From contig OY365814.1 in NCBI GenBank assembly GCA_959347315.1, positions 934,033-998,032 of the forward strand: a stretch of 64,000 nt of DNA, in the 5' to 3' direction. The stretch comes from Bimastos eiseni (taxonomy: Eukaryota > Annelida > Clitellata > Crassiclitellata > Lumbricidae). Below are positions 10,828-24,100 of the stretch, piece after piece (position 1 is the stretch's first letter; each line of letters begins with the position of its first letter). Both the position numbers and the translations under genes were made by a program. Under the pieces are notes generated by a model, which saw only the letters and a program-made list of their open reading frames with translations, was not told where the DNA came from and made no database searches.

Positions 10828-13800
10828 CTGAAACTAATTTCACCCAATGATTGATCAGACTGAATTCACAAAATAACTGTGCATAATTGACATAACTTAT
10901 GTTACCTGGTACAGGTGCTTAGTCGTCTGATTACTCGTTGGTTTTACCTGCATTTAGAGGTTTTTAAGTGGATAAATTGATTTTACTACAATTCACTTCA
11001 AATAATTGTTTTTTTTTGTTTTCCTGTCAGTTGGTTGCAGAATTGGCAGAGCAGTCACCGACCTCCAGACTATCTTTCAAGGGAGACTTTTCTGGATTTT
11101 GATTTAGGAAAATCGTTTATAAGACCATCATAAATTATCTGCAAATCCTGCTCGAGCCTCTGATAATTGCCGGGGGTCCCTCAGTCTCTTCCATGCCCAA
11201 CTCTTGGTGGGCCTGGTTAATTCATCCAAGATCACTGCCAAGAAATTGTTCTTCTGTGTGTTTTTATTCATATAAATAGATCAGGCCTACTCGCTACGTT
11301 GTTACAAGTGGGAAATATCTAATCGGATATCAGAATTAACTAGTTTTCTACTCGTAATCTATTTAGTTGAAATGAGACGGTCTTAATGCATTCATAATAT
11401 TACATGCATACTCACGCTAATGCACAGGCTTATCAATCACATGTGTGTTATGTCCTGGGGTCGAGGGGACAAATTCCCATCACATTCACAGAGTGGGGAC
11501 CCGTTATACGTTTGTCCCCAACAGTTCTTACCCCTTTCATCTGTTGCCCCCCCCCCTCCCCAATCACCTGTCAAACGAGATAGCCGCCTCTGCCATTGAA
11601 AGAAACACTTATGGAAACACAAAAAGAAAAAGTGAATATTCATCGATTTTACATCAATCAGTCAAAGATACTTTACATAGCTCCCTTTCACGATATCTAC
11701 TCATGCCTAAATAAGAGCTGGATGAATGAAAAGAATGGTACAATCCAGCTTCTAACCAAACATAATTCTTTCATCAATCCATTCACCATTACAAACGTAA
11801 CTTTATCACCTATCGACCGGACACCATGCAATCTTCGGACCATCAAACCTTCAGACTATAGAAACAGAACTACTCCACATGGATATAATCCGTTAAAACA
11901 AGCTAAGCTATAAGGCTTATTGTTTTTCAACGATGACATCATTACATCAAATTCAACCAACATCATAAAACTTTCAAAATTATTTCAGATAGCCTACCTG
12001 CATACATACAGACAGACAGACACTCTCACAAATTCTCTAATCTTGCTTGCTACCATGATATTATGCATAAGGTTAAAAGGTTCATTGCAAAATTACAATA
12101 TGCCTATCTATGTTAATTTTCTTAAGTTCAGGTTGAGAAGTTGGCCTAGATAATATTTATAACCGTACCATTGGAAAGATCCGGGTCAAACAATATACAA
12201 TTACATGTGGACTTTATGAATTTCATCGCGCAACGTTGCATGCACTTCATGTACGTATAGTTTTCCGTAGGACTGCAATCACCGTACGGCGCAGGCAACA
12301 TAGACAGCTATAAAGAAACAAACGAGACTTCAATCACATACATTAATGTTATTGTTAAACGGACATTATTTTATAAATCGCCATTTTCAGCCAGCTATTT
12401 AGGCAAACCTGAAAGGGTTTAAGTGGTTCAGAAGACATATCCTTCTGCTTTAATAATTTATATAACTATATGTGTTCCAGAGTTATTTTGTTTGGGGATT
12501 TTGGGGATTTTGTTTGGGAACTATCTCCACTACTATGGTTTGACTGCAGTTTCAATACATGCATAAAAGAAACAGGACATGGAATTAATGGAGAAAGTGC
12601 AACGAAGAGCAACCGAAATGATTGGAAATGATTGGAGGCTGTTTAAGCTATGCAGAAAAGTTTCAAAAGCATTTGAGAGAAATAGAAGCAGAAGTTATCA
12701 AACCGAAGCTTATGAGAGTATCACTGGGAAGGATGAACTACAGTGCAAGCGTTTCTTTTAATTGAATTCTCCAAACAAAAGGAAATTAGGTATGACCAGT
12801 CCACAAAGCCTAGGGCTTTTGACCTAGATACAAAGTACAGGTCACGGAAGACAATTTATGACGTCATAGGCAGTCACGTGACAGTCCAAAGGTCAAAGAT
12901 ATACAGAACAAGAACTATCACCACTACTAACCATTGATTCGAACAACCTCAGAATTGTAGGCCTATCCTTGTCTCTGATTCTACTGTCCTTCCTAATATA
13001 CCAAAACTAGGGTTAGTGTTCTTAATAACTTCAGCACATTGCTTTGATGACGTTGTACTCTTGCGCAAAATCACAGCCAAATTCAGTTCTTCCTCACTAT
13101 CTTTCAATATCGTATCCCTCGTTTTATAGGAACACTCGTTGCTCCTCTTCACTCGTGCATTTCTGAGCACTTTTCCAAATTGAAAATCAGCTTCTTGTCT
13201 TGTGACCATCTGAACATTCTTCTTAAATCTTCTTGCAGTGGTTTTGTTTCATCAATGAAATATAAATTCCAGAAGCATTGATCAAAATCACAAACAGCAA
13301 TAATGGTCGAAGCACTGAGCCTTGTGGCACTCCACTTAACTACGTCACCCTACTAGAATATGATTGCAACTGACTATTTCGCTCCCTATCGGTGAAGCGC
13401 GTGGCAATCAGGCAAAAGGGTGTCAGATCAATAGTCGGAAGTTTCGATGGTCCGAAGATTAATGTCCGGTCGATAGTGACAAGGTTCGATAGTCCGAATA
13501 TTCTATGCTAATGCATTGATCGAGTATTTATTAATTAATTTGCTACGAAAATTTGTATGGCGCCTCTTCGTGGGACTAGCACAAGAGCGTGTCACGACAA
13601 AAGGCTCACGAAAAAAAATTCGTTCGCGAGCACAAGGCTGTCATTCGCCCACATAATTCAGAATTTTGATCGGTGAAAATCATTCTTTCTTCAATTGAAG
13701 TTGGATTAGTTAAAGACATTCTTTGCTTAAATATGAGTTGTATTTGTGAACAGAAAACGTGCGAAATACACCATGTAGACCTATTGATGTAAATAAAGTT

Positions 13801-16800
13801 TGCTGAAATAGAAGTTGATGCAATGTATAATGACATTTGCACCTACTTTTAGTGATGAATAGAATACGGTTTTAATGGAAGCGGGAATAGAATCCTTCCC
13901 AAATGGACGCAGGACTAATGAAACGATTTTAAAGAGAAGCTGGATTGATGAAAAGCGTTGATTTCAACCATCCACCTGCTTTTATGGGTAAGAATCTGCT
14001 CATCATTTCGCTTCCATAAAACCTACTATTGTCATCAATCCGGCTTCTCATTACACCAGAATCTTTTCATCAATTCATCTTCCTATTAAGAGCTTCTTAT
14101 CGTTCCAGCTTCAATTTAAACGGAATCTTTTCATCAGTCCAGATTCCACTTAAAGTCTTTTCATGGTTCACAGACAATTGGTTCATCGATAAAAGATTAT
14201 TGACATTCTTTCATCAATCCAGCTCTTAGTTAGACAGAATTCATTTTATCAATCTGGTTAAAATATCTTCATCACTCCCGCTTCCGTTGAAATGACATTC
14301 GATTCAGCAATCCAGCTTCCAGCACGACGTAATTCCTTTCATCAATCCATCTTCCGCTTAAAAATAGGGCCTAATTCCCGTTTCCATTTAGGCTGAACAC
14401 TTTCATAATTGACGCTCTATTTAGACAGACTTCCTTTCATCAATCTAGTTTCTATTTAAGCATGATTCTTTTAATTACTTCAGCTTCAATGTAATCATAA
14501 TACTTTTAATCACTCTAGATTCAATCAAAGCATGATTCTTTTCATCGAGCAATCAATCTGCCATCTTACAAAATTCTTTTCATCGGTCCAGCTAATTTTC
14601 TTGATCCCTCATTTAGTTAAACATAATTCTTTTCATCTGTCAAGCTTCCATTTGAACACCATTCTTTCCATCAACAATCTGGAAAGGTGCTTTTAACTGT
14701 TCTTCTATTTAAACTATTCTTTCTAGCAGAAAATAATTAATTACGCCAAAAACTAAGATTACCTTATCCGTGTACATTATTTTTGGACTATCGAACCCTC
14801 GGGCTAGAAACTGTTTCTCGGACTATCGAATCTTCAGACTATAGACCCAGAACAGTGGTCATTCACTAAACCACGAAGCACTGTTCCTGCGAGGCGATGA
14901 CTATGCCATCATAATGTTCAGGGATTCCACCCACTGTATAGCATTTACTCATTGGCTCTAGAAATGGCGCTATAAATATTTTCAGTTACATTACCAGTTA
15001 CAAGTACAATTTTATCTACATTTCGAAGCCAAATGTTCAGTCGTGAATAGTGTTGTGAAACGTTCTAAAAAAGAATTAAGTTGTTTATCCTCGTGTCCGC
15101 TGGCATGCACTGGTAATAACCTGGACAATATTCGGCTTAATGTTTGTTGCATTCTGATTAATTGAGCTCTTAGCTATTGTTTCGTCTCAGTTTTATTGGT
15201 CATAGAGCACCCTTTATTCCGGTAGTTGAGTTACGTCTTTTATTTATTCTTAACAGTAGTAGGGGCTTATTACAACGCCAACTAATGAATGGGCGAAGAA
15301 AAACATTACAAAGTAGGAACCAATGTATTTTATAGAAGTAAACCTACATTTCTAAGTGAAAATGAAATTGATGTTGAGACGCCAGTTCCAACTTTGAATC
15401 CAAAGGAGGCCATAACAGGTAAATCCTTTACATCATGTAATGCAACCTACAGAACATTAACACAATAGGGGTATGTTCTCAAAAGGGTCTCAGAAGTACA
15501 GGAGGTACGAATTAATTTTTATTATAATTTATAATACTATAATTGCACAGCGTGCATGCAACAAGCTATAGCAGCTCTATCGCTATCGTAATCTCTAAAC
15601 TTCTAAGGCGCCAATTGAAACCAAGCACAGGGCACCAGTTTATTCACTAGCGCTGCATCTAATCAGATGGGTCGTCCAAAGCAATTCAAGAAGTTTCAGA
15701 GTCCGATTTCCTGATAGTCAGAGGAAGAGGAATCGCTGGACGTTCAACTGAATCTAATAAAATAATTATAATCATGTTGATGAACCGACCTAAATGATGA
15801 TGATGACGATGATGATGATGACGACGACGATGATGATTATTATAATGATGACCTATAATGATTTTAAACTCATTGAAAGCGATGGTGATCACGAAGTTTA
15901 TTTTGATCACATTCAACACTTTGGTCATAATCGTCTAGATATATCTGACCCAGTTATGATCAGGGATCATAACACAATAGTTTATAAATAACCTACCTAC
16001 AAATTACACTAAGAGAAACAACGAATGTACAGATATTCTGAAAAGCATTCCTAGGCAAATTAAGCATACCCTAAGTCCAACACTCGCAGAAGTGGTAACA
16101 AAACAATCAGATTGATTGACCCAAAACGCAAGGCGAAGTCCATAATTGGCTCCAGGTTGAGTCGTCACGTAGTTTGATGTAGCTGAATCACAAATAACAT
16201 AAAATAGCTAGCACTTTATTCTCACAAAAAATGAAACTTTTCTAACAATTTTGTAGGAACCAAACTTAAAAAATATATTTGTGGATCAATGCTGGTCAAG
16301 AAATATAACTATAACATTTAAGCTATTATAAAGTAGCCTACTGAGGTTAAGATTCGCAACAAGTTTTACAAATAAGCATCCTAGTAGTGAGTATGCCAAT
16401 CTTTATCTTTATCGTGTTGCAGCTACAGTAATCAATTACCCACGATAGTGTCTATCTGAATGCGCCTCTGAAGAAATTTGCGGTCACTGTCTAATCAAAA
16501 ATTAATATTCTCATGTGAAATGGTGTTATAGTACTACAATAAAATTTGTTGTTTTTATTAGAGATCACAGGACAATAGGAGTTTAAAAGCAATGACCAGA
16601 CATGAACCATCTATGAAATAGATCTTTGTTAATCAACGAATTAAAAATAGAAGTTCGCAATTGTCTTTTTAGTCAAGAAGTTGGTTTATGTCCGGTGTGC
16701 ACTTTTATGTACCCTCAGTTTGACTTTCGATCCAAGTGACCGACATGTAAGAGTGTAAAATAAGTTTGGTCGCTTGTTCCAAACATGATGCGTTTGGCCG

Positions 16801-18965
16801 TCATCTTGAAAAATGGTCGTAAAATGTAAAAATTTCTTCTCTTTGTTATATCTCAAAAACAACTTGACCGATTGTAGTTATTTTGGGCTAGTTTTGTTCG
16901 TATTGACGAGGCAAACATTTTTACACTTTGGAACTCCTATATGTCGGCAACTTGGATCAAAAACGAGTCGTTTCAGACATATTGTATTTTTTTATATTTT
17001 GATAATATTGCTAACAATAACAGAGCTAACATTGAAACAGAGGCACAGACTACCTGCAGTGCTTATCAGTAATCAGTTTTAAGGACATATGTTATTGTGC
17101 AGTATACAGTTCAAATAGACATAAATTTAAAGTCAGTATTCTATAAAGTAGGCTACTGTTCGACGGTTAGTATGGGTTGCTACATGAATTGTTCACACTA
17201 CATTTGCAACACTGACAACACTTGATCTTTAGTACTCGACATGCATACGTTTTATCTCAAAAGCGTTTTTGGCAAACGCATGGTTTTGGAAAGTCTTCAG
17301 GTTCAGGTTCACTATCCAGCATTTGCGGAATAAGTTGTCCGTCCTTCTCAATGTATCCATATGACAATGGGTCTAATTCTTGGACCGTTTGTAAGGCATT
17401 CATCCACTTGTAGCATTGCAAATAGATTCGTTTTATACGCAGTCTAACTGTACTTGAAGTTTGTGCCAGATCTATAAACCTTCTAATTTTCTTCTGGTGA
17501 TACTAATAAAATCGCAATCCATTCATTGTATTGAAATCTGGACCCAGCGTGCAAGCTAAATACATCTCAGCATGTCTTTCCATGTCTTCAGTTGTGGTTG
17601 CTTGCCAAAATCCATAATAATCACCAGCACAATGTACAATATCCGACATGTAGGAGTCACAAAAGTGTATAAACTTTTGCCTCGTCAGTACGAACAAAAC
17701 TAGCCCAAGATAACAACAATCGGTCAAGTAGTTTTTGAGATATACAAAATGAAGAAATTTTTACATTATGCGGCCATTTTCAAAGATGGCGGCCAAACGC
17801 ATCATATTTGGAACATGTGACCAAACTCTTTTTACAGTCTAACATGTCGGTAACATGGATCAAAAGTCAAACTGAGGGTATATAAAAGTGCACTCGGGAC
17901 ATGAGCCAGCTGCTGCACTATTTAGTATAAATTACAGGTAGCCCAAACATTGTTCTGTGCTTACCTGGGTTGAATGAGTAGCAGTATCCCATTTCAGTAA
18001 TTACCATTTGAAATGTATCACTTAAATGGCAGCGTCGATTTCCGAAAGTACACTGAAATATATTAATTGCCCCTTGAAAATTAATTTGAATTACTATAAC
18101 ACATCAAAATAGGCTTCGCATTCTATGCAAAGTAATTTGTTACATACCTTAGTAGTGACATCGTGGAGTCCGTAGACTCTCCGTTATAGGATTTACAGGG
18201 ACTCGCAATCAACTGATGAATTTGAAATACTATAATGTTATACTACGAAGCGCTCAAGCGTACGCGATCCAAGATATAATTAGGTCCCTGTAGATTATGC
18301 GAAACATTTTTCGTAAATTATGCGAAAAATCGCATTATCGCATAATCGAAGAAACCACGGGTCTTATAGTCATCAGCAATTGCGTCGTCTGGTCGGCAAA
18401 CCTATAAGGCTATTATTAGCCTCATAGGCTAATAATAGCTTGGACAATTCAATTATAATAGTTGACACTTACCGAAATTTGCGAACTTTATGCAATAATT
18501 TGTGAAACTTTCCATTTAGGATTTTTTTTGCAAAAACCGCTAAATTATGCGAAATCTCATAAACGCATGAACCATGGGGCCCTAGATATAATATATTATT
18601 ATGAGGTTCAATAAATATGATCCTACCTCTAGCAGCGCATCGTCCAGTTTTGTAAGTATGATTTTGCGGACGAATCCCCAGTCGTAATCCAGCTGCGAGA
18701 AGTTCCACGTTTGCTCATCATTACAGAAACTGATATCATTCGCTGGCGAAAATTTTAGCGAAGCGTAGTCTCGAGATATCGGACCTTAAACATTTAAATT
18801 TGAAGCCAAACTTTAGCATGCGGATAAATATTAAAATTGTATCTACATCTAGCTAAGAAACTTCTCTCTCTAAAATGACAAATGGAATGTCCGCAATGCC
18901 GCAGATTTGATCTTGAGCTAACAAATTAATAATCTGCGATCAACTATTAATGTTATCATTATTAC

Positions 18966-19014
<49 letters not shown>

Positions 19015-20996
19015 TCTATTATTATCCTTGTTTTTATTATCATTGTTTTTACTATCGTTAATATGAGTATTATTATTACTATTATTATTAAAATAATAAT
19101 AATAATAATCAATAATAATATTATTGGCGTTCCCGGAGGCTGCGAGGCGGCAACCCACGCCGCTAGACGATTCCTGACCAGCATGGACAGGAATTCAATA
19201 ATGGTGAAGCTTGACATCTCGAACGCTTTCAATAGCTTGCACCGAGATTTCATGCTCGCATCTGTGGACGAACTCATTCCTGATTTATCCGCATATTGCC
19301 ATCTTGTTTACGCCGAGGCGATATCTCTGAAAATTCGGGAGATTCACGATACAATCGCAAGAAGGTTCGCAACAGGGCGATCCCTTGGGACCTCTCCTTT
19401 TCTGCCTACCGCTACAGCCGATCCTTAACCACCTGCTTTCACCATTGTCCTTTGGATACCTCGACGACCTCACCTTGGGCGGAGATCCTAAGGTGGTGGA
19501 GGCGGATGTTAACTCGATCGAAGAGGGATGTCTGCAACTTGGCCTCGCGCTCAACCGCAAAAAATGCGAACTCATATCTTCCGACGCCCATATCAACGAC
19601 GTTAGTCAAGGCTTCCTAGGACAGTTCGCCCGAGTCAATGCATCACCGGCCGTGCTCCTAGGGGCTCCGCTCTCCCCGACGGATGCCCTGCTTTCAGCCA
19701 TCGACATCTGTGTGGCCGACCTCGGAATTGCCCTCGACAGGTTGCAACTAATCGCTAGACAAGACGCTCTACTGATCCTTAGACATTCGGTCGGCTCGCC
19801 TAAACTCATGCATTTATTCAGATGCACCCCTTGCCACGACCACCCGCGTCTATGGGCTTACGACGATCTGCTGCGAGGAGGGATCGAGCGAATCTTCAAC
19901 ATTTCGATGACCGATGACCAATGGAGTCAGGTCACTCTCCCGATCAGAATGGGAGGACTGGGAATTAGGAGGGCGTCCTCGCTGGCACTTCCCGCCTTTT
20001 TGGCTTCCGCCGCGGGCACTCTCCAGATCCAGTCCCTCATCTTAGAATCAGTAGCGGTTAAATCGGACTCAGCATGCGACTCGACGATGTCTACCTGGCT
20101 TCAACTTACCGAAGCTTCTGCCCCGACGACGTCAGGCCATAAACAAGCCCACTTTGACAGACCGCTGTTAAACGCGGTTCTGTCTGCACTAGAAGAAAAG
20201 CTACAGGATCCCTACGACCAGGCGAGACTAAGGGCCTTGCAGTCACCGCACGCCTCGAACTGGCTATACGCTCTGCCGCTCGTTCCTCGCGATCTCAGAC
20301 TGGAGGACGATACCGTGAGGGTGGCGGTCGGCCTACGATTAGGGGTGGCCATCTGTGAGCCGCACACCTGCGCATGCGGCGCCTTCGTCTCAGCCAGAGG
20401 CGCACATGGCCTGTCCTGTTCATTGGGTTTTGGCCGTCAAGCAAGACACTGTAACATCAACGACCTTATCCATCGCAGCCTCAACAGAGCCGGTATTCCA
20501 GCGGTCAAGGAACCGTCAGGTCTTTCCAGATTAGATGGAAAGAGACCGGATGGGCAGACCCTGATACCGTGGAGTGGGGGGCGGGCCTTACTTTGGGACG
20601 CAACTGTGGTGGACACAGTGGCCGCTTCTTACATCCCCGAGACAGCTTCCACAGCTGGAGGAGCGGCGGAGATAGCAGCCACAAGGAAACACACAAAATA
20701 TTCTGAGCTAGAGAAGAAATACACTTTTGTTCTAATCGCCATAGAAACCTTCGGTCCCCTCAATAGTGAGGGCCTCGCCTTTCTGTCTGAGGCTGGACGG
20801 CGACTGTCGACAACTACCGGTGACACCCGAGAGACAAACTTCCTTTTCCAGAACTTGTCGGCATTGATCCAACGTTTCAATGCGGTGGCTTTTCAGGGCA
20901 CTATGTCAAGATTACAATCCACTGACAAGCGGCGACCCAGATAGCCTGATGACAGATCCGTTGGCAATGCCAATGATGAATAACACTATATGTGAC

Positions 20997-21028
<32 letters not shown>

Positions 21029-21091
21029 TATTATTATTATTATTATCATTATTATTAGTAGTAGTATAAGTATTAGTATTAATATTTATTA

Positions 21092-21149
<58 letters not shown>

Positions 21150-24100
21150 GCTGTTTGGTTAAACTACAGTTGCACAAAAGAACCTCTGAAGGCAACTGCG
21201 TTGAATGCACACTGACAATCGTTGGAACAAGTAGCTTGTCTCTCTAGAGTCTCTGGTGAAATGTGTCAAAAGGCGACCCAAGTCTTTGATGAAGTCTATT
21301 CCTTCCTTGTTGACTGGGCCCATGGTCTCAAAGGCCAATGGAATGAAGAGATTGCTGTAAGCGAGCTGGCTGTACTTGATGGTCTTCCTGGTGGTAGCCG
21401 CCTCCGCTGCAGCCCCCACCGAAGATGACGTCGCTTGGAGATATGATGGAGCCACGGTGTCAGTCATGTCCATCCCATATCAGGTTCCGGCCACTTAGCC
21501 AAGGGAGCAGCGTCAGACCATCAGGGCGTTTTCCGTCCGTTCTGGAGAATCCCGGGGGTTCCTTAATGTTTGGGAAACCAGCGCGTGCGAGGCTACGATT
21601 GATTATGTCGTTTAATGCTGCGTGCCTGGCGATCCGCCCTGGTCCAAGACCACAAGAAAGCCCGTGTGCTCCTTCCGCATTGACTCGTGACCCGCATGTG
21701 CATACGTGTGGCTCACAAATGCGTGTCCCCAGACGGTGACCCACCGCTATTCTGACAGCTTCGTCGACTAACCGAAGTCCACATGAAGTGATTGGTAGGG
21801 CAAAGAGCCAGTCTCCGGCATGCGGTGCAGCGGCTGCCTTGAATCGCGCCTGATGGTATGGGATGGTTTGGGCAGTGCTCAGCTCGGCAGCTGCGTTCTG
21901 CAGTAGCGGCTTGTCCCAGTTTGATTGCTTGTGTGCTGCATCATTGTCCGGACGCATCATTTGGCTCTCGGTGCACCACAGATGTTCCATCTTCTCAAGC
22001 AGTTCGTCGACGTCGGATCAGGTGCTGCCTAACATGGAGGACTGCAGTGGTCGGGTGCTCGCAGCGGAAGCCAAAAAAAACGGGAAGCGCCAGCGAGGTG
22101 ACTCGACGAATTCCTAATCCTCCCATCGTTACTGGTAATGATGCTTGAAGCCATTGGTCGTTCGATAGGGATGATGTTGAGAACTGCCTCTATACCGCTT
22201 CGAAGAAGGTCGTCGAATTTGTGTAGCAAAGAGTGACCCGTGCATGAGCTGCATCTTAATGTATATATCAGTTTCTGGGAACTGAGCGAATATCTGAGGA
22301 GCATCAGAGCGTAGTGTTTGGCTACTGAATCTAGTCTGGTAACTGCTAAGGCCAGTTCCTTGCATCTGCCCTCCAGACATGTCATCTGGTGGACAATGGC
22401 GCGCCCAGCAAACAGGCTCTTTCCGGAGAAATTAACATATAGTGCTTGAAGACATGGTCGGAAACTAGTCTGTCTTGGCGATGGATGATCTCGCATTTAT
22501 CTTGGTTGAGTCGAAGCCCTAGTTCCTCTCCTCGCAGTTCTAGCATTCTCACATCTTCCGCCACCGTCGCTTCCTCTCCCACTAGGGTGAGATCATCCTT
22601 TATGATATTTGTTATTATTATTACTATTATTATTATTATTTTTATTATTTCAAGTGAAAATTAATGGCGATGTCGTCCCAAGTAACCCTGCTCGTTGGAC
22701 TCCTGAGCAGCGAAAGTTCCCTTGAAAGCAACTGCGTTGTAGCGTTGATAGTCATCGAGCTGCGCTGGTAGAGGAAAGTTGTCTCCCTCGGCTCCCCAGA
22801 GACGGCGATTACTTTGTGTCCCAGTTCTGAAAGGAAGATTTGGCTTTCTGAATTGACGGGGCCAAAGGTTTCGAATGCCACCGGTGTGAAGACGTTCGTG
22901 GAAGCCAGCTCGGCGTATTTCTGAGTTTTGAGGTTCGCCGCCCTCTCGACCGATGCGCCCGCTCTTTGTGACGTTTCTGGCAGATACGACGTTGGCATTG
23001 TATCTGACACTGTCGCGTCCCATATAAAGCACCGCCCCAGTCTTTTTCCATCAGATCGGGTCAAGCCCATCGGCTCTTTGACAGTGGGGGATCCCTGCAC
23101 GGATTAGACTCCTATAAATAAGGTCGTTCATGGCCGCGTGTCTGGGCTAGCGTCCCAGACCCAGGCCACATGAGAGACCGTGAAACCCGTTTCTCTCGAC
23201 CAGGACACCGCATGAGCAGCAATCAGGTAAACAGACGGGTAACCCAAATCTGTAACCCACAGCCACCCTCAGGGACTCAACGTCAAGTCTCAGCCCGTAG
23301 TTGGTAATTGGTAGGTCTTAGAATCAGTCACCTGCGTGTGGTGCTGACACTGCTCTAAGACGTGCCTGATTCTGGGAATCAGGCATTCTGGTGGCGAGGT
23401 GTGCCACTCCGAGCTCGATCAAAGGGCCGTCCCATCTTGATTGTTTCTGAGCCCAAGCTTCTTCTGGCTCCGGTACTCCGCTGGTTTCCTTCCATTTGGC
23501 CTGAAGGGTCTCCAGGGCAGAGTCTTTTTTAGGCTTTCCTCGCAGAATCCTTGTCTGGAGTATATCAGTGGCTGCGGACGATGCCAAGAAGGCTGGAAGT
23601 GCCAGCGAAACCGCTGATCGTATGCCCAGTCCTCCTCTTTTGATGGACAGAGTGGCTTGGAGCCATACATCGTCGGTGAGAAGAAGATTGAGCACCTCAG
23701 TGACGCTCACCCTCAAGGCCTTGTCATACTCCTCCAGTTCTTTGTGGCCCTCACATGGGCAGCTTCTGAAGGTATATAATAGTCGGGTGGCACTCGGCGA
23801 GTATCGGAGCAAGATGAGTGCGTCATGTGTGGCGATGGATGTTAGTTTTTCCATCATGCGCATTAGCTCCACTGTGCGCGCATTCAAGGTGTTCGTCAAG
23901 GCCGTATCCGTTGACAGAGGTGCGTCTAGGAGTGGGTTAGTCGATCTGAACTGTCTTAATGGTTCGAAGTCTCTCTGGATATCAGCAGAAGTCGAAATGA
24001 TTTGGCATTTTGTTTGATTTAGGAAGAAGCCGAGTTTTCACATTCGGTTTCGAGTCTGTTTATATCTTCCGCAACCTCTTCCACCCTGCCACCTAGTGTT

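Larger units (their letters stand above)
14690..20997 (-). repeat. Right arm of large inverted duplication
   Basis: Inverse of 458-5860, carrying exons a-d of DEG/ENaC gene 2. Relative to the left arm it keeps an extra RT segment (about 19125-19957) and small indels. Confidence 0.93.
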
